A stretch of DNA of 36,809 nucleotides from Streptobacillus ratti (GTDB taxonomy: Bacteria; Fusobacteriota; Fusobacteriia; Fusobacteriales; Leptotrichiaceae): contig NZ_LKKW01000012.1 in NCBI RefSeq assembly GCF_001891165.1, forward strand, positions 1 through 36,809, read 5' to 3'. Below are positions 15,103-21,885 of the stretch, piece by piece. The notes under the pieces were generated by a model, which was given only the letters and a program-made list of their open reading frames with translations, made no database searches and was not told the DNA's origin. Each line of letters begins with the position of its first letter. Positions within the stretch are counted from its first letter, which is position 1. The translations under genes were made by a program, and so were the position numbers.

Positions 15103-16725
15103 TTATTTATTGTTTTCTTCCCATGTCCATTCATTAATATTTGCTATTAATCCCCAAGCATGTCCATGACTATGTATTCCTTGTTTACCAACATTAATTC
15201 TGCTATCTCCTAAATAAGTATGGTTTATTCTAACTAGCCAAACATTAGGTAAATCTCCTTTTATTGATAAACCAGTTTCTCCGTCCCATTGAGCAAGTTT
15301 CCAATATTTATTTGCATCTTCAAGATTTGCACTCTTAATAGCCTTATCTAAATATTCAGTAACTTTTGGATTGTTATAGAAAGTTACATTTCCCCATAAT
15401 TTATGTATTAAATTTGGGTGATATGAATCATATAATGGAACTGGATTAAGTCTTCCACCACCATATAAAACAGAAACTTCATGTATTTTTGTTATAATTT
15501 CTTCCCAATCACTACCTACAAGTTTAATATTTATTCCTAAATCTTTGGCTTGGTTTGCAGCTTCTATTGCAATATTAGTTCTTAATTGATCTTTTGTTGC
15601 ATAGTATAAGTCAAATTCAGCTTTTACACCATTTCTTTCTCTAATTCCATCTGTACCAACTTTCCAACCAGCATCATCTAAAATTTTCTTAGCCATTTCA
15701 GGATCATTAGTTTTAATTATAGAATCAGGATTCCAGAATGGCATATCATCAACAATAGAATATGCAGGTTTACCATGTCCATTTAATACAGTATCAATAA
15801 CTTTTTGTCTATCTAATCCTACATTAAGTGCCTTTCTTATAGCTGGATCACTAGTAATATCATTTCCAACTGGATATCCTTTAGGAGAACTTTCAATAAC
15901 TCCCTTTTTTTGATAAGGTAGAGATAATCCACGCACGTCATTTGATGGTATGTCAAATAAGCTAACCCCATTAATTTTTTTATCTGCAAATTCAGGTGTT
16001 GCATAAATTACATCTACATCTTCTGATTCAAGTGCAGCAAGTGCTGTATTTTCATCTAATAAAACCCATGTCCATTTTTTAAAATGTGGTTCTTCACCAT
16101 GCCAATGTGGATTTACTTCAAAAATAGCTTGTTCATTTGGTTTGTATTCTACTAATCTATATGGACCAGAACCTATAGGATTTTTTTTGAAATTCTCATT
16201 GTAATGAGCCTTAGGTAGAATCCCAATTTCTATTAATTGAGATGAAGCAAAAGTAGATCTAGGTTCTTTTAAAGTAAAGATTACCTTAGTTTTACTTAGT
16301 GCTTCTATTTTATCTATAAATGTTAAATCCCAATTTCTACCGTCATTTTTTAACATTTCATATGTAAATTTAACATCATCAGCAGTTACAACTTCTCCAT
16401 TTGAAAATTTAAAGTTATCATGTAAATCAAATGTCCACATTAAACCATCATCAGATATTTCATAACTTTTTGCTAAATCGCCAACAATTTCTAAATCTGC
16501 TGTTCTTTTAAGTAATGAACTATATAATATATGTGTTTCATTGTGTGTACCAAAACCGTCTTTTGGATCAAATTCAGTTATTCTTGAACCCATTGAAATT
16601 ACAAGTTCGTTAGTAGCTCTCCCCTTTCTATTTCTAATTTTAGATTCATCTTCTTTTTTAACTGAGCATGCAAATAGTAATAATACTAATAGAGTACTCA
16701 TTAAAAGTGATAAATATTTTTTCAT
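15103..16725 (-). CDS. ABC importer substrate-binding lipoprotein, family 5 (nickel/peptide type)
   Basis: A 540-residue solute-binding protein. The lipoprotein signal ends LLFA before Cys20. Family SBP_bac_5 marks are DPKDGFGTHNETHILYSSL near the N-terminus, LAKSYEISDDGLMWTFDLH, FSNGEVVTADDVKFTYE, GSGPYRL, and DPAIRKALNVGLDRQKV. Near the C-terminus is a triple-His stretch, H518/H520/H522 (GIHSHGHAWG). As I recall, nickel-binding members of this family (NikZ-like) use His residues, partly near the C-terminus, to hold Ni as a His or metallophore complex. I therefore prefer metal (nickel) import over peptide import, with moderate confidence. It is first in the operon, with a promoter and dyad upstream. 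Confidence 0.82.
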   Translation of the reverse strand: MKKYLSLLMSTLLVLLLFACSVKKEDESKIRNRKGRATNELVISMGSRITEFDPKDGFGTHNETHILYSSLLKRTADLEIVGDLAKSYEISDDGLMWTFDLHDNFKFSNGEVVTADDVKFTYEMLKNDGRNWDLTFIDKIEALSKTKVIFTLKEPRSTFASSQLIEIGILPKAHYNENFKKNPIGSGPYRLVEYKPNEQAIFEVNPHWHGEEPHFKKWTWVLLDENTALAALESEDVDVIYATPEFADKKINGVSLFDIPSNDVRGLSLPYQKKGVIESSPKGYPVGNDITSDPAIRKALNVGLDRQKVIDTVLNGHGKPAYSIVDDMPFWNPDSIIKTNDPEMAKKILDDAGWKVGTDGIRERNGVKAEFDLYYATKDQLRTNIAIEAANQAKDLGINIKLVGSDWEEIITKIHEVSVLYGGGRLNPVPLYDSYHPNLIHKLWGNVTFYNNPKVTEYLDKAIKSANLEDANKYWKLAQWDGETGLSIKGDLPNVWLVRINHTYLGDSRINVGKQGIHSHGHAWGLIANINEWTWEENNK

Positions 16726-16755
16726 AAGAAATCTCCTTAACTAATTTTAACATTT

Positions 16756-16778
16756 AGTTCTTTAAATATTAGAGAACT
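16756..16778. promoter_or_regulatory. Operator-like dyad at the start site of the importer operon
   Basis: AGTTCT (16756-16761) and AGAACT (16773-16778) are perfect inverted arms around an AT-rich, itself nearly symmetric 11-bp centre. The predicted minus-strand start is near 16779, so the dyad covers roughly +1 to +24, where a bound repressor would block transcription. A metal-responsive regulator is plausible for a nickel importer, but no regulator gene is nearby and the half-site does not match one I can name. Confidence 0.5.
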
Positions 16779-16785
16779 ATACATC

Positions 16786-16814
16786 ATTATATATCATTTT
16801 AATTATATTTTCAA
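16786..16814 (-). promoter_or_regulatory. Promoter of the nickel/peptide importer operon
   Basis: On the minus strand, TTGAAA (16809-16814), 17 bp, TATAAT (16786-16791): close to consensus. The start codon at 16725 is preceded by AAGGAGAT. Confidence 0.75.
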
Positions 16815-16919
16815 CATTTTTATTTTGATAATCAAAGTATATAAAATACACTGAAATAAAAATAATATGACAAATTTACTAAAATATGTGAGGGAGAAAT
16901 AAGAAGACTGATTAAAAAA

Positions 16920-17220
16920 GGGGCTGTTCCGAAATAGCCCAAAATAGAGGAGAGAATTTCTAAATTTTTGGGAATCTCTCCTTTTAAATAAAAAAAATTG
17001 AAGCTTATGTTTTAAACTCCAATAAATTCATATTTTTATACAACCTTAAATTGAGGGTCTTTTCCCCTTAAGTATTAGTATGCCTTTTCCTTAAGTTCAT
17101 ATAAATTAATATTTATTTGAAAAGTCTTCTATATATTTTTCTAGTAATATTTTAAGTCCTAATTTTCTATAAGTCACAAAAAACTTGATTTAGAGCAATT
17201 TCTACAATTCTGTAAGTTGG
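16920..17220 (-). mobile_element. Degenerate insertion-sequence 3' end
   Basis: On the minus strand, a fragment ending at the stop 17106-17108 reads VTYRKLGLKILLEKY with two in-frame stops upstream, and the neighbouring frame reads PTYRIVEIALNQVF. Together these look like the decayed C-terminus of a transposase. The outer end carries two hairpins: GGGCT/AGCCC (16921-16925, 16936-16940) and GGAGAGA/TCTCTCC (16949-16955, 16975-16981), of a kind often found at IS ends as read-through barriers. The family is uncertain; IS1182-like is my best guess from the terminal sequence. Confidence 0.4.
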
Positions 17221-17379
17221 AATAAAAAATTAAATTATATATGATTTTTCTTATAATTATAAAATTTCACTTTACATTTTGTGTAATAGAGAGGCTAAGT
17301 TATATAATTAACATAATAATATTGGTTAAAAACATTTCATAATATGTAGCGAATTAATTGAAGAATATTAAATTATAGG

Positions 17380-17418
17380 AAAAAAATACACCTTTAATCT
17401 TTGTAGATTTTAGGTGTA
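17380..17418 (-). terminator. Terminator of the decayed small membrane-protein gene
   Basis: TACACCT (17387-17393) pairs with AGGTGTA (17412-17418), with an inner AATC/GATT helix. On the minus strand seven T residues (17386-17380) follow the stem, making it a standard Rho-independent terminator for the gene at 17432-17607. Confidence 0.75.
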
Positions 17419-17431
17419 TAGAATTTAAAGT

Positions 17432-17607
17432 TTAAATTTTTTTTGCTATAAAGGGTCTTATAACATGATACATTAATAACATTAAAAAAAGGCTATATCT
17501 TCAATATACCATGTATTAATATATAGTGGTAAAATCCAAACATGTATTCCAACAATTAAAGAAATAGCAATTAAGTCGACTAAAAATATTTTTTTAAATT
17601 TTAATAT
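17432..17607 (-). pseudogene. Decayed small membrane protein (about 58 residues)
   Basis: Behind a good promoter and a GGAGGGG ribosome site (17614-17620) lies an open frame with no ATG, GTG or TTG start (ATT-ATT-ATA-TTA). It reads KFKKIFLVDLIAISLIVGIH and continues through PLYINTWYIEDIAFF, then hits TAA. Adding one T to the seven-T run (17484-17490) restores a tail, MLLMYHVIRPFIAKKI, ending at 17432. A terminator follows. The gene thus has a complete transcription unit but has lost its start codon and frame. It would have encoded two membrane helices. The family was not recognised. Confidence 0.55.
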
Positions 17608-17616
17608 AATAATCCC

Positions 17617-17690
17617 CTCCAATCTATTTTTATTTCAATATCATTATAACTTCAAAGGTACTATTTATCAACAGTTAAAAAAATAACTTG
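17617..17690 (-). repeat. Promoter/leader repeat, copy 1
   Basis: Read on the minus strand, these 74 bases align without gaps to 20551-20624 on the plus strand, with 65 identities. Each copy contains a full promoter and GGAG, and each precedes a decayed small membrane-protein gene. The most conserved block is the run from the -10 to the ribosome site. Confidence 0.85.
17643..17671 (-). promoter_or_regulatory. Promoter in repeat copy 1
   Basis: On the minus strand, TTGATA (17666-17671), 17 bp, TATAAT (17643-17648). It is near-perfect, although the gene it serves is broken. Confidence 0.72.
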
Positions 17691-17783
17691 TAATAACAAT
17701 ATATTGAAAAATCATGTTATACTATATTAATAAAAACGAAAAGAAATGTATCAAAAAGTAATATAATTTAAAGGAGCAGTAAA

Positions 17784-18392
17784 ATGACAGAACGTGAGAA
17801 ATTAGAACATGGATTTTGGTATGATGCAAATTATGATAAGGAATTACTAGATAAAAGAATAGAAGCTGAATCACTATGTTTTTCTCTTAATCAAACAAAT
17901 CCAAAAGAAATAGAAAAACGAGAAGATATTATGAAAAATCTGTTACCGAACAAAGGGAAAGACATTACTATATTATCTCCTTTTTATACAGATTATGGAT
18001 ATAACTGTGTTATTGGAGATTTTACATTTATTAATCATAATGCTTATCTTATGGATTGTGCAACTATTAAAATTGGAACTCATTGTTTTATTGGTCCCAA
18101 TTGTGGTATGTATACAGCAATTCATCCATTACTTGCAAATGAAAGAAACAAAGGATTAGAAAAAGCCAAACCTATAACTATTGGAGATAATGTGTGGATT
18201 GGAGCAGATGTTACCATACTTCCTGGTGTAACTATAGGCTCAAATTCTGTAATTGGAGCTAAAAGTATTGTTACAAAAGATATTCCAGATAGTGTTATTG
18301 CAATAGGAAATCCATGTAAGGTATTACGTAAAATTACAGAACAAGATAGTATTGTAAATGAACTCTTAAGTGAAGAAAATAAGATAAAATAA
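17784..18392 (+). CDS. Sugar O-acetyltransferase, maltose/galactoside acetyltransferase (Maa/LacA) family
   Basis: A 202-residue acetyl-CoA-dependent acetyltransferase of the left-handed beta-helix type. The N-terminal Maa/LacA cap (MTEREKLEHGFWYDANYDKE) is followed by hexapeptide repeats from about 70 to 185. Catalytic His is H114 in YTAIHPLL, and the repeats include KPITIGDNVWIGADVTILPG and IAIGNPCKVLR. It acetylates a sugar hydroxyl; the in vivo substrate is unknown. AAAGGAG lies 6 nt or so upstream. It is a single gene in an accessory stretch, with the importer operon and IS relic on one side and brnQ on the other. Confidence 0.88.
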   Translation: MTEREKLEHGFWYDANYDKELLDKRIEAESLCFSLNQTNPKEIEKREDIMKNLLPNKGKDITILSPFYTDYGYNCVIGDFTFINHNAYLMDCATIKIGTHCFIGPNCGMYTAIHPLLANERNKGLEKAKPITIGDNVWIGADVTILPGVTIGSNSVIGAKSIVTKDIPDSVIAIGNPCKVLRKITEQDSIVNELLSEENKIK

Positions 18393-18500
18393 GTTATCGA
18401 CCTATTAAATAATAAAATATTTTATATCCCCCCTCTTTAAAACAAATATTTTGTGTGTTATTCTATATATAAAATATATGATATACAATACAATATATAT

Positions 18501-18529
18501 TTTACAAACTTATATAAATAATGTATAAT
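18501..18529 (+). promoter_or_regulatory. Promoter of brnQ
   Basis: TTTACA (18501-18506), 17 bp, TATAAT (18524-18529), with the start codon at 18562. The sequence just upstream is very AT-rich, possibly an UP element. Confidence 0.7.
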
Positions 18530-18561
18530 AAGCCAAAATTGTGATAATAAGAGGAGTGAAA

Positions 18562-19869
18562 ATGAGGAATTTAACGAACAAAGAATTTAGATATATAAGT
18601 ATAATGATTTTTGGATTATACTTTGGAGCAGGAAATTTAATATTTCCACCGTTTTTAGGAAAAGAATCAGGAAGCAATGCTATTATTGCTTTAATATTTT
18701 TCTCTATTACTGCAATAGTTTTTCCAATACTTGGAGTAATAGTTGTTTCAAAATTTAATGGAATAAATAACTTTTCTAATATGGTGGGTCCCTGGTTTAC
18801 ATTTATATTTACAACTGCTATGTATTTAACTATAGGACCGTGTCTTTCAATACCAAGAAATGCGTCTACATCATTTGAAATGACAATTGCTCCATATGTT
18901 ACAAATTTAGATAATATAATTTACTATAGATTAATATATACTCTAATATTTTTCTTGATAGTCTATTATTTATCTATGAAACCTAAAAAAATTGTAACAA
19001 CATTAGGTAAAATATTAACTCCCATTTTACTATTATTAATAATATTAATGTTCGTAGGAGTATTATTTAAGCCTTTTAGTTATGTAGCACCAGTAGGAGA
19101 TTATATAACATCACCAGCTATAAAAGGATTCATAGAGGGATATAATACGATTGATGCACTAGCAGGATTAAATTTTGGAATAATAATAGTATTTGCAATT
19201 AAAAGTTTAGGTATAGTTAATGAAAAAGATGTTACTAAAATAACAATAAAGGCTGGAATAGTAGCTGGATTAATATTATTTTTAGTATATTTCATGCTAA
19301 CATACATAGGCTTTGCTACAGCAAATGATTTTCCTAATACAAAAACAGGTGTAGAAATATTAGTTAATGTTGTAAAAGTAAATTACGGTATGTTTAGTAC
19401 TTTAATGTTAGGGGGAATATTTATTATTGCCTGTTTATCTGTAAGTATTGGATTAATTACATCTATAAGTCAGTATTTTAGTCAAAATTATCCAAGTATT
19501 TCATATAGAACTTGGGCAATGATATATATTTTAATTTCATTTGTTTTAGCTAACTTTGGACTTGTTAATATATTGAAAATATCTATGCCTATATTATTAT
19601 CAATATATCCAGTATCATTAGTATTAATATCACTTGGTCTATTTTCAGAATACTTTGATAACTCAAGATTAGTGTTTAGATTATGTGTATATGTAACATT
19701 AATATTTAGTATAGGTATGGTGTTAAATAAATATATAGGAAATATATTAGATCCGTTATTTGTTAATTTACCTTTTTATAGTCTTAATTTAGGTTGGTTA
19801 GTTCCAGCGATGATTACATTTATTTTTTCTATAATAATACATAAAGGAAAGAAAATATGGATAAAGTAA
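18562..19869 (+). CDS. brnQ: Branched-chain amino acid transport protein BrnQ
   Basis: A 435-residue cation-coupled carrier for Leu, Ile and Val, of the LIVCS family, with about 12 membrane helices. The family signature FGAGNLIFPPFLG is in the first helix, followed by GPCLSIPRNASTSFEM after the third. An in-frame GTG lies at 18541, but GAGGAG at 18551-18556 sits properly before the ATG at 18562, which also gives the usual short N-terminus, so I chose the latter. The last 13 nt overlap the next gene, coupling the two. No regulatory element beyond the promoter was seen. Confidence 0.92.
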   Translation: MRNLTNKEFRYISIMIFGLYFGAGNLIFPPFLGKESGSNAIIALIFFSITAIVFPILGVIVVSKFNGINNFSNMVGPWFTFIFTTAMYLTIGPCLSIPRNASTSFEMTIAPYVTNLDNIIYYRLIYTLIFFLIVYYLSMKPKKIVTTLGKILTPILLLLIILMFVGVLFKPFSYVAPVGDYITSPAIKGFIEGYNTIDALAGLNFGIIIVFAIKSLGIVNEKDVTKITIKAGIVAGLILFLVYFMLTYIGFATANDFPNTKTGVEILVNVVKVNYGMFSTLMLGGIFIIACLSVSIGLITSISQYFSQNYPSISYRTWAMIYILISFVLANFGLVNILKISMPILLSIYPVSLVLISLGLFSEYFDNSRLVFRLCVYVTLIFSIGMVLNKYIGNILDPLFVNLPFYSLNLGWLVPAMITFIFSIIIHKGKKIWIK

Positions 19870-20537
19870 AAGAATTTCTTTTTTCTAAGCAAGAACTAGG
19901 TTATAGGGAGTTTAGTGCTAAACTTATACCAACAGTAAAAATAGAAAATATAGTTGGAGTAAGGATGCCAGAACTTAAAAAAATTGTAAAAACTCTATCA
20001 AAAGAAGATAAAGAAAAATATTTAAACAATCTTCCACATGAATATATGGAAGAGTATCATATACATATGTATTTATTAAATGAAGAGAAAGATATAAATA
20101 GACTAATAGAAAATACAGAAAAAGTTTTACCTTTTATTGATAATTGGGCAACTTGTGATATAGGGATAGGGAAAATATCTAAAAAATATCCTGAGATTAT
20201 AGAAAAAAAGGTTTATGAATGGTTAAAATCTAAACATGAATATACTGTTAGATTTGCTGTAACAACCTTAAGAACTAATTTTATAAAAGAAAACTTTAAT
20301 GAAAATCATTTAAAAGTATTATCAGAAATACAAACAGATGAATATTATATAAATATGGCAATAGCTTGGTATCTATGTGAATGCTATATAAGGCATGAAA
20401 AAGAAGTTCTATATTATTTAGAAAAAAACATGATAGTAAATGATTGGGTACATAATAAAGCCATACAAAAAATGAAAGAAAGCTTAAAAATAGATAAAGA
20501 TAAAAAGATATATTTAAATACTTTAAAAAGAAAATAA
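19857..20537 (+). CDS. DNA alkylation repair protein, AlkD-like
   Basis: A 226-residue HEAT-repeat protein of the DNA alkylation repair family. Marks are GVRMPELKKIVKTL, LPHEYMEEYHIHM, the FIDNWATCD block (conserved Asp-Asn-Trp), TVRFAVTTLRTNF, and the closing NDWVHNKAIQKMKES. AlkD excises positively charged alkylated bases; this shorter-linker form, common in anaerobes, is less studied and may repair other lesions. It overlaps brnQ by 13 nt with its ribosome site inside brnQ. No terminator was seen; the promoter repeat begins 14 nt after the stop. Confidence 0.88.
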   Translation: MDKVKEFLFSKQELGYREFSAKLIPTVKIENIVGVRMPELKKIVKTLSKEDKEKYLNNLPHEYMEEYHIHMYLLNEEKDINRLIENTEKVLPFIDNWATCDIGIGKISKKYPEIIEKKVYEWLKSKHEYTVRFAVTTLRTNFIKENFNENHLKVLSEIQTDEYYINMAIAWYLCECYIRHEKEVLYYLEKNMIVNDWVHNKAIQKMKESLKIDKDKKIYLNTLKRK

Positions 20538-20550
20538 AGTAATATAGGTT

Positions 20551-20624
20551 TAAGTTATTTTTTGAACAGTTGACAAACAGTATTTTTGAAGTTAGAATGA
20601 TATTGAAATAAAAATAGAATGGAG
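20551..20624 (+). repeat. Promoter/leader repeat, copy 2
   Basis: It aligns without gaps to the minus strand of 17690-17617 (65 of 74 identical). It includes TTGACA, TAGAAT and GGAG. The similarity weakens right after the ribosome site, with only TATTAAAA shared beyond it. Confidence 0.85.
20570..20598 (+). promoter_or_regulatory. Promoter in repeat copy 2
   Basis: A consensus TTGACA (20570-20575), 17 bp, TAGAAT (20593-20598). Strong, yet upstream of a broken gene. Confidence 0.72.
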
Positions 20625-20886
20625 ATGACATATTAAAAATCAAAGGGTTTTAATGAAGATATAATTCCAGTTGGAGAAGTTGGTAAACCAATTGGTGATA
20701 AAATAGAAGATTATATAATGGAAAGGATAAAAAATAATGAGCATAAGCGATGGTGTATTTATACTTGTATTTACATATCTAATGATAGCTTTTAAACGTT
20801 ATATAAATAAAACTATTGGAGAAATAATTCAAATATTCGGATATTTTTTTTATTTTTTCTACCTAAAAGATATATTATTTAATTAA
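20625..20886 (+). pseudogene. Decayed small membrane protein (about 85 residues)
   Basis: ATG-ACA-TAT is followed at once by TAA (20634-20636), after which the same frame stays open to 20795 (GFNEDIIPVGEVGKPIG, then DKIEDYIMERIKNNEHKRW). A second frame from ATG 20737 runs to 20886 and encodes 49 residues with one or two membrane helices (VFILVFTYLMIAFKRYINK). Removing one A from the A-run near 20729-20734 joins the two into one protein. GGAG abuts the ATG at 20625, so that codon may not be the original start. The second frame could still be expressed. The family was not recognised. Confidence 0.5.
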
Positions 20887-20923
20887 TATTAGAAAAATTT
20901 TTACAAATGAATACTATATAAAC

Positions 20924-20963
20924 AAAAAAGGGATAACTTATGTAAAATAAGCTACCCTTTTTT
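20924..20963. terminator. Bidirectional terminator
   Basis: AAAAAAGGG (20924-20932) pairs with CCCTTTTTT (20955-20963), with inner TA and CTTAT/ATAAG pairs interrupted by matched A-C mismatches. A and T runs at the two ends make it work both ways; it lies 3 nt after the stop of the minus-strand outer-membrane gene. Confidence 0.85.
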
Positions 20964-20965
20964 CT

Positions 20966-21469
20966 TTAAAAAGTATATCCTGCTTGTATTCCAAAATTTC
21001 CTTTTCCATATCCTAAATATGCTCCCATATTGTATCTATCATTTACTTTTATTCCACTAGATATTAATGCTAACCAATCAAATACAGCTGTTTTATTTCC
21101 ATTAGTATTTACATCAGAACCACCACCTATTGCAGTTTCTGCACCAAGGAATATAGAAAGTTTATTAGTTATTCTAAAATTTACATGTGTTTCTGCTCCT
21201 ACTAAAGCTCTAATTTTTGTACCATTGTATTTAAATGTTTGAAATTGAGGAGAAGAAACAACAGTGAATTTAGGTCCAAATGCAATATTGATATCATGTC
21301 TAATGTCATATCTCCATTCTGGAAGTATAGCGACATTTAATGGAATTATTACATGGTCAGCTTTACCTATCCCTACTCCACCCTCAACTTTTATTCTTGG
21401 TCCAACTATATATGTACTATAAGAAAGAAAACTTGACAGTAGTATAAATGTTAATAATATTTTTTTCAT
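20966..21469 (-). CDS. Small outer-membrane beta-barrel protein
   Basis: A 167-residue protein. Residues 1-18 are a signal peptide (MKKILLTFILLSSFLSYS). The rest is built of alternating strands with Gly-rich turns (VGIGKADHVIIPLN, FLGAETAIGGGSDV, GAYLGYGKGNFGIQAGYTF), ending in Phe, as expected for an eight-strand barrel inserted by BamA. It resembles the small fusobacterial barrels annotated only as outer-membrane proteins; I cannot assign it to OmpW or OmpA. It is a single gene with an extended -10 promoter and a terminator. Confidence 0.8.
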   Translation of the reverse strand: MKKILLTFILLSSFLSYSTYIVGPRIKVEGGVGIGKADHVIIPLNVAILPEWRYDIRHDINIAFGPKFTVVSSPQFQTFKYNGTKIRALVGAETHVNFRITNKLSIFLGAETAIGGGSDVNTNGNKTAVFDWLALISSGIKVNDRYNMGAYLGYGKGNFGIQAGYTF

Positions 21470-21493
21470 GTTATCACTCCTTTTATTTTACAT

Positions 21494-21502
21494 ATTATAC
21501 CA
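21494..21502 (-). promoter_or_regulatory. Extended -10 promoter of the small outer-membrane protein
   Basis: On the minus strand, TGG-TATAAT (21502-21494), an extended -10, with no good -35 at the usual distance. An AAAAGGAG site and the ATG at 21469 follow. Confidence 0.5.
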
Positions 21503-21523
21503 TATTTTATTGATTTTTTATAG

Positions 21524-21552
21524 TTGTAAAAAAAAGGTAAATAGTGTAAAAT
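21524..21552 (+). promoter_or_regulatory. Promoter placed directly against the ylxM start codon
   Basis: TTGTAA (21524-21529), 17 bp, TAAAAT (21547-21552). Transcription would begin about 7 nt downstream, at 21559, which is the A of an in-frame ATG. No ribosome binding site lies before it, pointing to a leaderless mRNA. Confidence 0.55.
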
Positions 21553-21558
21553 ATGTGT

Positions 21559-21885
21559 ATGAAAGAGATAGAAGAATATATAAAATACTCAATTTTATTC
21601 ATATACTATAAGGAACTATTTTCTGAAAAACAGAAAAAATATTTATCTGCATATTTAGAGGAGGATAATTCATTAACAGAAATAGCAGAAGCTTTTAATG
21701 TAAGTAGACAGGCAGTTTTTGATAATATTAAAAGAGGCTGTAAACAGTTAGATAAGTATGAGAAGTTACTTGGAGTTATGGAAAGAGAAGAGAACTTAAT
21801 AATGAATTTAAAATGGCTAAGAGATAATTTTTCAAAGGAAAATTTAGATAAAATAATAATGGAATATGAAGAAGGAGCAAATTAA
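21559..21885 (+). CDS. ylxM: YlxM-like DNA-binding protein of the SRP operon
   Basis: A 108-residue protein with a sigma-70 region 4-like helix-turn-helix: YYKELFSEKQKKYLSAYLEE, then SLTEIAEAFNVSRQAVFDN, the recognition helix, and IKRGCKQLDKYE. YlxM (UPF0122) is nearly always encoded just before ffh and is thought to modulate signal recognition particle function. An ATG at 21553 gives two extra residues, but the promoter position predicts a transcript starting at 21559, so I chose that. The stop overlaps the ffh start (TAATG), a coupling arrangement. Confidence 0.85.
   Translation: MKEIEEYIKYSILFIYYKELFSEKQKKYLSAYLEEDNSLTEIAEAFNVSRQAVFDNIKRGCKQLDKYEKLLGVMEREENLIMNLKWLRDNFSKENLDKIIMEYEEGAN

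Larger units (their letters stand above)
16815..17783. other. Nearly gene-free stretch with relics
   Basis: Nearly 1 kb without an intact gene. It holds an IS relic with terminal hairpins (16920-17220), featureless AT-rich DNA (about 17221-17379), a minus-strand terminator (17380-17418), a decayed small membrane-protein gene with a good promoter (17432-17690), and a poorly defined promoter region for the acetyltransferase (about 17700-17770). Confidence 0.6.
20538..20965. other. Stretch without an intact gene
   Basis: It contains repeat copy 2 with its promoter, a decayed small membrane-protein gene, and a two-way terminator. Nothing else is recognisable. Confidence 0.6.

Noticed and set aside
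16726-16785. A nickel/cobalt or cobalamin riboswitch in the importer leader
   Set aside because: The leader is only about 55 nt, AT-rich, and holds one simple dyad; no multi-helix junction is possible.
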